A stretch of DNA of 64,000 nucleotides from Anarhynchus alexandrinus (Eukaryota; Chordata; Aves; Charadriiformes; Charadriidae). Where the stretch lies: positions 467,809 through 531,808 of the forward strand of contig VUYV01000326.1 in the NCBI GenBank assembly GCA_008711295.1, given 5' to 3'. The notes under the pieces are model-generated. The model was given only the letters and a program-made list of their open reading frames with translations, did not search any database and was not told the origin of the DNA. How positions within the stretch are numbered: the first letter of the stretch is position 1; the number at the start of each line of letters is the position of its first letter. This document shows, in pieces, positions 53,374 through 64,000 of this stretch. Both the position numbers and the translations under genes were made by a program.

Positions 53374-53458
53374 TTTTTTGTTTTTTTTTTTTTTTCTCTC
53401 TTCAGTGTAGGTTAACGGTTGGACTTGATGATCTTAAAGGTCCCTTCCAACCTCACTA

Positions 53459-53482
53459 ATTCTATGATTCTATGATTCTATG
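53459..53482 (+). repeat. CR1 tail microsatellite, (ATTCTATG)3
   Basis: Three perfect copies of ATTCTATG, the hallmark 3' terminus of avian CR1, which ends in this octamer repeat and not in poly(A). Confidence 0.97.
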
Positions 53483-56400
53483 ACTGCACTAAAACAGCGG
53501 CACTTGGCATCCCTCTGGGCAGGTACACCAACGGAAGTACCTTCCCAGCAATGAATGCTGACAGAAGGACCTACCTCCCTGTCACTGTAGCAAATGCAAA
53601 TCCTCAGGGTCAACTGGGAGTTGAGGGAGCATTTAGGATGGGTAAAGGGATGCATTGTCTTGGTGGTAATAGTTGGTTGGGTTGGTCTTTAGCTTTGGTC
53701 CATTTGTTCAGCTTCCCTTCCTGGCCTATCCCTGCCCCTCTCTATACTCTCTGCCCTTTCCCAGCATCAGATTCTGTTTCTCTTCAACTTGCTGGTGCTT
53801 CTCCCTCACATTTTCCTTCCTAACTCCAAGCAGCCAGCTTGGTTTTGTGACACCCATGTCCTGTGTATGCACCAAGGCTGAAGGCACAGAACAGCTCATG
53901 TGACTGACTCATCCATACAGTTAGGAACTGATGCACTCTTTTGGAAGAGCTGGGGAGGGCTGGGCAAGGTAGGCCCGACACATGCCTACCATGAGTACAT
54001 CCACGCTGTACACCTTGTCTCCCAGAAGGACTCACAGTGCACAAGTTTCTTCAGAAATGCCTAAGTTATCTCTATGCACTTGAGGTCCCCACCGCAGTTC
54101 CTTGGCAAGCCACATCCAGAAGAAGCCAAATGACACCCAGACACATAGAGATGAAATCTTGCTTACATGCAAAGGGTGAACCTGCAGCATCAGCCCTGCA
54201 GGTGCTCCACTCCTTCATTTCATGTCCCCCACCCATCATGCCCCAGCTGCCTCCATTCCTTCTGCACCACAAAAAACCTCCCTTCCTTGGAGGACCGTAG
54301 GGTCAGCCCTACAGGCAGAGTTGTACCTTGTGCATCACACCTCACAAACAGGCTAGAAGAGCACAGCAAAACAGGGACAGTCATTCAATGGACAGGCTCT
54401 AATGAGCCTAGGTGGTCAGTTGGCACATAACCTATCTTAGATCTCTTCTTTCTGCCAGCCACAGTGCCTATGTAACCTGAACTTCTCACTCACCCCCAGA
54501 GCTGTGCTGCAGATCATGCAGACAAGAGTTGATGGCAATAGTCCCAAGCTGATCATCTGCCCTTATCAGAAACAACCCAGGGAAAGGGCTCAGAAGAGAC
54601 CTAAGGGACCTTTCTACAAGAATAAATTGGAGTTTACTGCAGAGCTAGATGCCCTGGGCAGTCTGGCTGTTAGGATATTCAGAGGAAACTTATGTCATGC
54701 TTAATTTCCATTTTGGATTTCCAGTACAGCTTTTGGCTGATTTGACTTGTGCCACAGACACAGCGCAATAAGAAAAGAACTGTTACAACTGTTGATCATG
54801 ATAATAGACCGAGTGTTTTACTAAGTCTCACACAGGGTTATCTCTGGCATAGTATTCCACAAGAGAGTTTAAATGTCCCTATAAAATTTAATTCTAACCA
54901 TCTTTCTTCTAGATATTTCTGAAAGGGGGTCTCCCATGAGAGGCCTGGTGCTCTCTGCTTTCATTAAGTCTAGACATTTCATAACGCAGTCTCTCCTTTT
55001 ACTGTTCTGGCTTCCTCATTGTAAGCCAAGAGTTGATAAGACTTCACAAAAGGAGAAGAGGAGAACACACCGAAAAAAAACCCCACAATTTGACACCATT
55101 TGGTCGGCTCAGTTGTAGATCTCAGAAGAGAGTTAATGGCGGAGAATGAGCATGCTGCTCAGTCAGACAGGACTCCTCCATCCTCCTTTAATGACAGACC
55201 AACTGCTTTTGTAACTACCCCCTGCAGATATTAAAGCTGAGAAAAATCCTTCTCATAGCAAACCACAAAAAGAAAAGAGTTTTTTCTGGAATGCCATGTC
55301 AATTAACAGGATGAACTTCTTAGAACTAGTCTGAAGGCTGCCGTATCTTAGGCTTCTTAGGCTAGGAGACCATTCACAGATACACCTGGATACGTTGCAA
55401 GTAAGTTCACTGAAGAACTAGATATTCCTTCCTGTTTGTAAAATGATTCTTAGCTGATCTTACCAGCTAAAGATTACAAATACATTTATAAACATCTGCT
55501 GAATAGTTTACAGGAAGAAATGTCAGGCTCTGACGCAGGTCATGTGTTATGAACTGCATTATGTCCACACGGCAATCAAAGATACAGTCATTGCAATCAC
55601 GCACATAACCCTGTGGGCTTTTATCTGACTAGCACAGGTAAGTGCATCAGTGAAGAGAGAGCTTGGGGCATGCCAGAAACCCAAGCACGCAAAATGTGTC
55701 TGCTTTTGCACTCCGGACAGGAGACTTGCACTAACTCCCTTGCCGCTATCATTTATATATATATAAACTTGCATATATAATGTAGCACTTTGGCACCTCT
55801 CCTGCTCAGTATGCCCGTGCGCTAGACAAAGCAAGGTCGCAAGTCCCAGCAGTTCCCCTAACCACCAAGCACAGCCCTGCTAATGATGACCTACAACTCT
55901 GGCAAATGGCTCAAGAAATTGGAGGAGGCACCCAAGAGTCCAGCAAGCCTTGTTCTTGGTTCTTAGACCAAGCCTTCAACAGCACTGCAGAAAAACAAGC
56001 TGGTTGACAAGTCTGCCTGATCTCCACTGGCCTCGTTCAGCCCCAAGGGAAGTTTCACGATGAAGGTCCTTTGCAATATACCCCCTTGAGCACAGCTGAA
56101 ATTGAAGCAAGCAGGAGGGAACCTGAGGGAGAGGGCCAGGGTCTCAATTGTAAGTCTATGAATGCAGCACAGGCATGATTCAAGTGCTTAACCAGTGGAA
56201 AAGTGCTTCAATAAGGACTAGCGAGGACCCTAGACTGGCACACTGGAGATTAAGAGGGTACAGGGCAGTGTTTGCAAAATCCCTTTCTATGGCATTAAAT
56301 GCCCCCTTATCCTGATGAGAGAGTCTTTTCTCTGTCTCAGAAACTTCTGCTAAATCAGGTAAGTACACACAGAAATCAGTATCCTCCTCTATAAAGCACA

Positions 56401-59400
56401 CAAGCAGACATGGCCGAATTTCTGGCAAAATATCAAATTTTGATCCCATACATTCCCCCCACTTGTGGGGAGAAAATTCTATCCTTTTGCACCATTCCGA
56501 ATCTTTGCTTTAGGACTCTGTCTGCAATTCTTTGGTCTAACATAATGAAGTGTTTTTTCTGCCTTCTGTGCCATAATGAAACGATAATGACCTTCTCTGG
56601 CAATCATTCGACCCTGAATAATTTGATCCATAAGCAATGGAAATGCTTGTCCCATCTGCCTCTGTTTAGAGCACAGCCAAGATGTTCTGCTTCTTTTCTC
56701 AGCTAAGGCATAAAACTGAGAGTGACCCCACCACTCAGTCCTGTCCTTTGGGTTCCCCAAAGGTAAGCTGGTAATTTTAAAGGCAAATTCAGTGCAGATG
56801 ACTAAGTTAGTAATGCCCGTAAACAACCCAAGGCCCCATCCTGTTCTGAGACATTACACATTGCACAGAGAAAAGCCGAGTCCCATGTGTTCCCTCAGTG
56901 TCCCACATCATGAGCGAGATTCCCACAGTTCAGAGGCACAGGGTGACAGGAGACAGCTCAGAGCAGTCTCTGTCCCTCTTGGCTCTTTCAGTTGCACGCA
57001 CCAGGGCAGAGAGATGGAGCCAGGCAGACTAGCCCCTGCGCCCCGCAGCCCTTTGGCATTCACCCCCAGACTCCCGCATTCAGAAATGTCTGCCAAGCAA
57101 TCCATCTCCCACTGGCCCTTGTCTTGGGGACATCACCAGCCCTTCCCGCCTGTCACATTCTGCGTCCCAGCATCTGCCTCTGCTACTCCTGGGACTGGGT
57201 GGCTGGGCCACTGAGCCCAGACCTCAGAGCCCCCTCACAATGTCTGCTACATCCCAATTGAATGCTTGTGCTTCCCAATTGAATTTTTCTTACAGGAGTG
57301 CTCTGCACTGTCACCTCTACACCTTGAATCACAACAGCCTTTGCCACATAAAGCAATATGACACACAGCATGGCAGCCGGAAAACAGTGGGGAAGTCAAA
57401 GGATGATGAGTGTCCTCAGGTCACATGAGCTCAGAGTCACCCCAGCTGGCCAAGGTGGTGCAAAGTCCACATTGGCCAATCCAAAGGGCAAGTCAACCCA
57501 TTTCAGATCCGTGTCATCCTCTGGACATACTTGTCTCTCTTGTCTGTAGGAAGAGCTTAGGACACAACCTTCTTAGATGACATGGTGAAATGAAGTGCCG
57601 AACCACAGTCTCTGTGACAGAATTAAGGTTAGAGGCAGGGTTCTCCACTCACGACATTTTGCAGGCAATGCTTGCCCATGCTTCTATCAGAGCCGTCCAG
57701 GGAAGTGAGGTGACACCAGGAGAAAATCACAAATGTGACATTCTCCCACCAAGTTCAGCAGGTGAAGGGCCAGCAGGGCCAGGAGCACTCCTTTGCAGGC
57801 ATGAGGAACATGACTCACCTAGCAATCAACGCTCACTGGCTCAAGCAGAGCAGCTGGAAGTGACAGAGGAGCAGCAGGGACTTGTGGGCTGGGGAAAACT
57901 TGGGTGTTTGGTGGAGGACATGGGGGGAAAAGATTAAAACCATATATATGTTAGCCTAGATGAAGGAATTATGCATGGCACGGATATTTCTGGTTATGCT
58001 CACAGTCCAGTTACAGTGTTTTCAAAAGTGGAAGCCAGTTCTGGGTGCCCACAGCCAAGCACCTGGTCTCTTTCCACCACTGCCACTCCAATGATGAACC
58101 CATCTGAGACTGTTCAGGGTAATTGTGAAGGATGGACAGGCTTGGGTTTAAAAGCCTCTCTGCCCGTTACCCTTCTCCAGCTCCCAGAAGGAAAAGTCCT
58201 TAGAAAAAAAGTGGCATGATTATCTTTTTTCATTCTTTATTTGCATGGTCTATGCTTCTCTGGGAACTGACAGACCCTCACCCATCTAGAAACATGAACC
58301 GCTTGCCAGCACTTAGTGTGCTGCATATTAGTCCCTTTCTACAGAATAAGGTTGAACAGTGCAACCTACAGTGGGATTTTTTGGGTTTGTTTGGTTTTTT
58401 TTCCACTTACTAGCTGGCTTTCTTGGCTGCCTGGACAGAGACAGTAACAGGTCAACCTCATGCTAAGAAGCCATGTTTCTCAGTGGCTCACCTCTGCTGA
58501 AGACCTGGTAATGACTTCCTCACATGCCCTGGCTCCAAAGGTTAGGCATAAATCAATGACTAAGTCCCAGGATGCATTATTCTTCTAGTTGCTTGCTGGG
58601 GAATTATCCATGTTTGATTTCTGAACTGCTGCAGATAGCCCAGAAGGCCAGACTTCATGGCTGAGCAGCTAAGCTGCTCAGGAGTCTATAGTCCTACTGG
58701 GAAAAAATTTTTAGAGTTCCAGAATTGAAAACCACTTCATCAAGCTGTCACAATTCACACTTGCCAGCAGCTGCCTGACCCTGCTTGGGTGGTGGGAGGC
58801 GTAAAGCAAAAGAAACATGGAGCCAAGTGTTTAGAGGAACAGAGAAGTTCTGGGCAGAGACAGTGGAAGAACACAAGACTGGCAGCCTTCAAGCTAGAGA
58901 GCTGTGTACTACACCAAGGTCCCAGCTGTGTTCCTTGGATCTTCCCAGAAGGACTAGTAAATTCATGCCCTGGAGGAGATCTGACAGAGACCACGATCTA
59001 GCCCTTGATCCACAAAGCTCATCAGTATGGGGTGGCTCAGCTTTATCCAGGCGACCAGTGCCATTCGGATGGACCCCAGCTGTGGTACCTGCTGACTGCA
59101 GCCTTGTTATGCCACTTTGATATCCCCTGCTCAAGGACATCTCCACAGAGAGCACAGACCTTCAACTCTCCTAGCACCAGGTCTACATGCAAAGCTCGCT
59201 AGGCACATCTGTGTGCGCGTGTGTGTTCCTCCCTGGTCCAAGTGGTAAAGCATGAGAAGAAACCTTGGCGCTGGTCCAGAGACATCTGAGCTTAGTAGCA
59301 GCATTTGACGACAGATGTGTGTCTTGCAACATCGCTACTGAAGTGTCTTTTCCTTTCAAAGTAGGAATCATTTTCCTTCACGTAATAGTCCAGGCAAATA

Positions 59401-62400
59401 TAATCCCATTAACGGGGCTATTAAACTAAACAATACTTGGCACGCCATGACCTAAAGAAACAATCCACCAACACCGGCAGCTTGTAAACAGCCCTGTCCC
59501 TGAGGCAAAATGGGCATTTCCTATGCCCAAGTGACCTCCTAGCCAGCACCCTCCCACCCTGCTGCTGTCTTCATAAAAACTGTCTTTCCTGAGACAAGTG
59601 GGCCCCTTTCCATCCCGCTCTCCCATCCTCTAAATCGACTTTACTCCTTAGCCCAATTAGCATTCACTCAAGTTTACACCAAGACAAGGCCTGGATCTTT
59701 GTTGGCATCTCTGCAATGTCTCTAATCTTACATAGCTTTATAGGTCTATAGCTCTTTTGCTCTTACGTACACCAGAATTCCCAATCCAGTCATGCCCAAC
59801 TTGAAAGCCCAGGCCCACATCTCTTTTTGGTAAGGCTGCCAATAAAAGTTCCTTCTCCTGATCTGGTCTCTCTGCTGATGTAGTCCTAATTCTTGCGTCA
59901 TTCCCTCAAGGATGCAGCTGGCCCTTCTCTGCCCTTGTTTGCCGCTGTGACAAGGAATTGAGCTCTTCACAGCACTACCTTGGAGGTGAGGAATGCTAGG
60001 ATGCTCAGGTATTCCATGTGCAGCCCTGGGCACTGGCTTCATCTCTGTAAGCCTGAAAATAGCTATCATTTCCACGGTGTTGCAGCAAGCAGAAGAGCAA
60101 GGAGAAGAGTTTGGGCTGGGGAGCCATTTGGGGCTGCATAAGGGCTTTTAGCAGCATGAAATGATGCACTTGCCCACAGATGTCCCATCCATCCCATGGG
60201 GCACTAAACTGCGATCAGCAAAGGAGGAACCCACAGAGACTAAATACCAATGTCGGTGACCAAATACTGTCTTCTCATTTCTCCTCAGAAATAGGACCCA
60301 CACAATAGGACCTCAACAGATCTATGTGCTACGTAAACCACTTGTTCCTGGCCTCCCAGGACTCTTGGGCTCCCCAGGTTGTTCCGAGGAGAACAGACAC
60401 ACCTGCCTATCAAAGCACTGCTGGTTTCCTTCCCCTGCAGTGAACTCAGAACAAAACTGGAGCAATTGCCTTTCTCTGCCTGTCTGCCCACACTTTATCC
60501 CCTGCCTCTGTCTCCACAGATGTGCCCAGAGTTCACTGATTGTAAGAAGGAATCCTCTCACCCATCCTTTCCGGCACAGTTCATCCTTCAACCCCTTGCT
60601 ACGCAGCTGTTCTTTCCATGGGCTGAGATCAATTGCAGACGATTCATTGGCAGAGACCATCTACCAGACGGGCGAGGGATGTTTTATCATCATCCCGAGC
60701 ACTTCTGCCAGTTCCATGTAGAGAAGCGGAGGTGTTCATCCAAATGACATCCTTGGCTACATTACGTGTTGGAGCCAGGGTTTCCAAAGAGATGCACTAT
60801 CCTACCACTCTGCCTTGGAAGGAGTTACACTCCAGCCACACCAACTTATGGAAATCAGATTCCCCTCAAAGCTGGGGAAAGACAACCCAAAAATCACTAG
60901 CCATTTTTCAATTCCTTTGTTATTGTATATTACCTTAGAAACCTGTGCAAAATGAGTAATGCAAACAAATCCAGATCAGTTCCCAATGAACTGTGTGGAT
61001 CTCCACAGAGTCCAAGCCAGAAAATCTAGACTAGAGAAAATGACGTATCAAGCAGTATGGTTAAAATTGCTCATTGTCACTTGACTCTTGCGCAGTCCAG
61101 CTACTTATTTTCTCCTAGCCAATTTGGCTTTCCTTGTTGCTTTGCTTTAAGGGGAAGGTTTTGATTATTGCAGCTTAATATCTCCCTCGTTTGCTTTTAT
61201 GGGGAGAACGTATTGAAAATTCCCCCTCACACAAAACGCCCGCACAAAGTGAAGCAATGACAAATGGATCTCAAAGGATTTCTTGACCAGCTGCTTTCTC
61301 AAGGCTCTCATCTAGGCAGGGTCTGAGGTAAGGCTAAGATGAGCAGTCCAGCACTAAAACACTTGAAGGGATCTGATAGAATGAAGATCTACGGATCTGC
61401 CCCTATCAGAAAGTAAAATCAAATTACAGGAATTCACTCAGGTAAACAAACAATCCCAAAACGTGTCCAGATATGTGCAGGGTGATTCAGTCCAATGACA
61501 AATAGACCAGACACGGCTCCAGCCACTTAAACTGACCACAGCACTTTTTACTGCCTCCCCCCCTCGAATTCCCGGAATAACAGACATTCTGCGTTGTTCA
61601 AACAAACAATATTTATTTTATTCTTACGTAAAATTGTACGGGTTCTGCAGATATAAACATAAGTAAACATTACCTCCTTTCCCCAGTGCTGTAATGCACA
61701 GCAGTATCACAGAGACAGAAGGAGGACCACGGTGCCTGCATTCATCTCCCAGTTCTGACAGACCTTCCCAAACAACGTTGCAGCGGTCAAGCATCTTGGG
61801 TTTTGGTCTCCCTCACACCAAGCACCTAAAGCCAATTTCACTTTAACATATATCAACACAACCCAGTTTTCAGAGGTGTAGAACTGCAGTAGCTATAACC
61901 AGTGTTTTCAGCATTTGACAGCCAGGCCACTTCAATATATGTAGCTAAATATTTTAAAATATTGACAACAATATTGTGTTTAGTCACCTAGAAAGAGAAC
62001 AGGACAGCTTTCCTAACTGAAAGGCTGAGTTAGGCTCTTGGTGATGATAAGCAGAGGACAGAAAGCAGCACAGAGCATTACAAAATGAAGAGCAGCACGT
62101 GCATATGCTGGATTCAAGAGGCTGATTTATTTCTCTTTTAGCAAAAGCATTCAGAAACTTACATCTTTGTCTTTTCACAGATGGTGCTAAGGCAGATTGT
62201 CCTGCTGGAACCATTATTGACAGTGTCACTGAATCATCTCCATTAATTCCCATGAGGAGTAATTCTGGAAGGCTAGTGTAAGGCAAACCCCAGTGGGGGC
62301 TCATTTAGTACTTTATAAACACTTTTGGAAAGTCGAGTTCCTGCTTCAAGCCTACAAAGCCAAAGATCAGCTCTGGCCAAGGTTAAGAAAAAGCCCTACC

Positions 62401-63813
62401 TAGGTCACGAAATTTTTGCAACTTGGCTTCACCTTTTAGCCAGCACTTTGGGAATTGCTGAGATTCATTGGGGATGATAATCTACGATCCATCTTTCCAC
62501 AAACTCATCAACCCCAGGAGCAGGGAAAAACCATGAGAAAAAGTGATACTTGCGAGTCACACCACAATTCTTTGCTGCAACACCAGTTGCAGGATGCTTA
62601 AAGAACAAGATTGAAGAACCAATCATCCCAGGGAAGGTTGTGAAATAAACACCAATAAAGAGCACATCTAATTGCTCCCCAGTGCAGACCAACCCCAAAA
62701 GAGTGCAATCTCTTCCAAAGCATCTTCCTAGAGGTTATGCACTTGTTCTCTGAGCATGAAGTTACTTGGGCAAAGGGTGGGAAACACATGAGAAGAACTT
62801 GAATACATTACGCAAGTCCCTACTAAAAAGGGAGAGCCTTTCTGCCACCCTCTCACCACCCGCTGCAAAGCCCCTGGAGCACTCAGCACTGGCAGACAAA
62901 GGGCCGAAGGAATGTTTGAACGTGTGATTTTCAACCGGTGCTGGGAATTCGCCCTGCTCCCTAAGTCCCTTACCCAGTTTTGCGGGGTTTGCAGCTCTCT
63001 GAAAGCATTGGGAATCAAGGACCCTATTATGCCTCAAGGAGTTTGTCTCTTCTGAAGCACCTTGCTACCAAGGTAATTTCATTATCCAAAAAGATGAGAC
63101 CTTCTAATGAATTTCAGATGCAACAAGCCGTTGCAAAGCCTACCTTCATCAAACCCTGTGTCATGACAATGAGTAAACCAATTTTAACAATATAGTCTGG
63201 AAGAGGCAACAGCGTTATGGAGAGAAGAAGTTACAGAAAGAAGCCTGATGTTGTCTTTTCTATCACATTTCTCTGTGACAAAAAGCAATAACAGCAATTA
63301 GTACAAGTTGAAATATTGCCTCGTGGGGTCAGATTTTGAGGGCTGCATCCACTGAGGGCAAAACAGTCGAAAACACCCTTTTATCTGCCCTTGGTCTCTG
63401 TTCACATAGTGGTTAAACAACTGCTTAGATCTCAGAGCTGCATACACGCATAACCATCACAAGGAGACGGTACCTTTCCTGGACCTCCACTGTACTACAG
63501 CACAAGATGACTCAGAAACCTGGACTTAAAAAGATTTGAAGTCAGTCAGTCACTGGGTTTGGAGATACACCTGCTCAAAGAGCTTGGGGACAGAGCAATA
63601 ATTTCTGGGGAGAGCTATATTGTTATGGGGATTCTGGTTTATCATAGCAACATCTAACAGGTCCAAAGGAGCTCTGATTTCAGGTGGGGCTGTGTAGATC
63701 CAATGTCCGTACAGCGCAAACAGACAAGACAAACAAAAGGACACAGCCCGTGCTTTGGAGGGGAGGAATGGAAGCAGAGTATGCCTAGTCACAGATCATC
63801 GGTGCCATTTCAT
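53483..63813. other. NRG2: Intronic stretch with nothing firmly recognised
   Basis: About 10.3 kb with no exon, RNA gene or recognisable CR1 or LTR on either strand. A short (TA)n tract lies at about 55753-55764. A minus-strand frame at 62465-62698 is protein-like in composition but unassigned (see findings). 54700-55560 and 61000-61700 are AT-rich. Confidence 0.55.
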
Positions 63814-63908
63814 TGTGGAATGTGGATGCTTGAGTCCCACCAGGTCTTCTGTCCTGACAATGCAAGTACTTTGTAGACCTGCTGGGACCCAAGCATCCAC
63901 ATCCCACA
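63814..63908 (-). ncRNA. Candidate pre-miRNA-like hairpin (95-nt inverted repeat)
   Basis: The arms 63814-63846 and 63876-63908 (33 nt each) are inverted repeats with 30 of 33 complementary positions and a 29-nt loop. On the plus strand the three defects are two A-C and one C-C mismatch. In minus-strand RNA, the NRG2 sense, the two A-C positions become G-U wobbles, leaving one G-G mismatch in a 33-bp stem. After one further mismatch, three more pairs can form at the base. Stem length and hairpin size are within the range of microRNA precursors. I do not recognise it as a named microRNA. The alternative is a tiny inverted-repeat transposon (MITE), but no target duplication is visible. Transcription is inferred only from its position in the intron. 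Confidence 0.4.
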
Positions 63909-64000
63909 CTGAGACCACACGAATGTGCTGAGTGGTGAAGGCAGAGGGTGTACAAGGGCAGTCAAAGGACGAGTTAGAAAGTCTGGCTGAGAGAGATTAC

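Larger units (their letters stand above)
52645..53482 (+). mobile_element. CR1 LINE, 5'-truncated, with expanded T-rich 3' UTR containing a gap
   Basis: A plus-strand CR1. Similarity begins at CTACAAGAAGGACATTGAGG. The open frame runs to the stop at 53040-53042 and covers the ORF2 C-terminus, with the same motifs as the copy at 12678-13259 ([34 protein letters not shown]). The two proteins differ at roughly a tenth of positions, so they belong to one subfamily. After the stop, the short UTR seen in the other copy is replaced by a G/T-rich then T-homopolymer stretch holding 257 N. The normal UTR end resumes at about 53403 (GTGTAGGTTAACGGTTGGAC), then three tail units. It is antisense to NRG2. 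Confidence 0.95.
13940..64000 (-). other. NRG2: NRG2 large first intron, partial (at least 50 kb)
   Basis: Everything upstream of the first Ig exon in transcript sense is intronic. I looked for the NRG2 first-exon product (Ser-rich N-terminus and hydrophobic segment ending in a Cys-rich lead-in to the Ig domain) and did not find it. A first intron longer than 50 kb agrees with the very long first intron of this gene in other vertebrates. Recognised contents are listed separately. An alternative first exon inside this interval cannot be excluded; the CpG island at 24775-24985 is the best place to look. Confidence 0.85.

Noticed and set aside
53017..53459. Open frames across the second N-run
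   Set aside because: Artefacts of the gap in a CR1 3' UTR. The Phe/Gly/Trp-rich ends are translations of G/T-rich and poly-T sequence.
57252..57284. TCCCAATTGAAT occurring twice, 21 bp apart
   Set aside because: A 12-bp direct repeat with no element between the copies; too short to interpret.
1..64000. CRISPR arrays, operons, tRNA or rRNA genes, or a novel prokaryote-type system
   Set aside because: No regularly spaced direct repeats, no cloverleaf-type gene, no clustered long genes. The window is intronic vertebrate DNA.

Overview
This is a vertebrate nuclear genome window, almost certainly from a bird and probably a neoavian. The evidence is three CR1 LINE 3' ends, one with a clean (ATTCTATG)3 tail, and a solo retroviral LTR whose ends resemble a family I know from bird genomes. 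SINEs are scarce, coding DNA is sparse and the only exons are small and spliced. No bacterial or phage gene organisation is present. Two N-runs of 362 and 257 bases mark scaffold gaps.

The window lies inside one large minus-strand gene, identified as neuregulin 2 (NRG2). Two adjacent exons are visible: 13768-13939 (172 bp) and 1293-1411 (119 bp). Both have clean splice sites and compatible phases, and together they encode the Ig-like C2 domain of the NRG2 ectodomain. The 5' exon (signal/N-terminal region) lies beyond 64000. The EGF, transmembrane and cytoplasmic exons lie before position 1, on the adjoining sequence. All remaining sequence is intronic: about 1.3 kb of the intron after the second Ig exon, a complete 12.4-kb intron between the Ig exons, and at least 50 kb of the preceding large intron.

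Layout from left to right: 1-1292, intron; 1293-1411, second Ig exon; 1412-13767, intron with an assembly gap (8181-8542), short tandem repeats and a CR1 copy with a candidate target-site duplication (12678-13259); 13768-13939, first Ig exon; 13940-64000, large intron. The large intron holds an ancient CR1/L3-like fragment (17100-17275), a second CR1 (23251-23672), a CpG island (about 24775-24985), another ancient LINE fragment (42661-43035), a solo LTR with 5-bp target duplications (49266-49794), a third CR1 with a gap inside an expanded T-rich 3' UTR (52645-53482), and a 95-nt inverted repeat that folds best as minus-strand RNA (63814-63908).

I found no undescribed multi-gene system. The observations most worth checking are the pre-miRNA-like hairpin in the NRG2 sense orientation, the intronic CpG island as a possible alternative promoter, and the two gap structures, one of which looks like a false duplication made by assembly.
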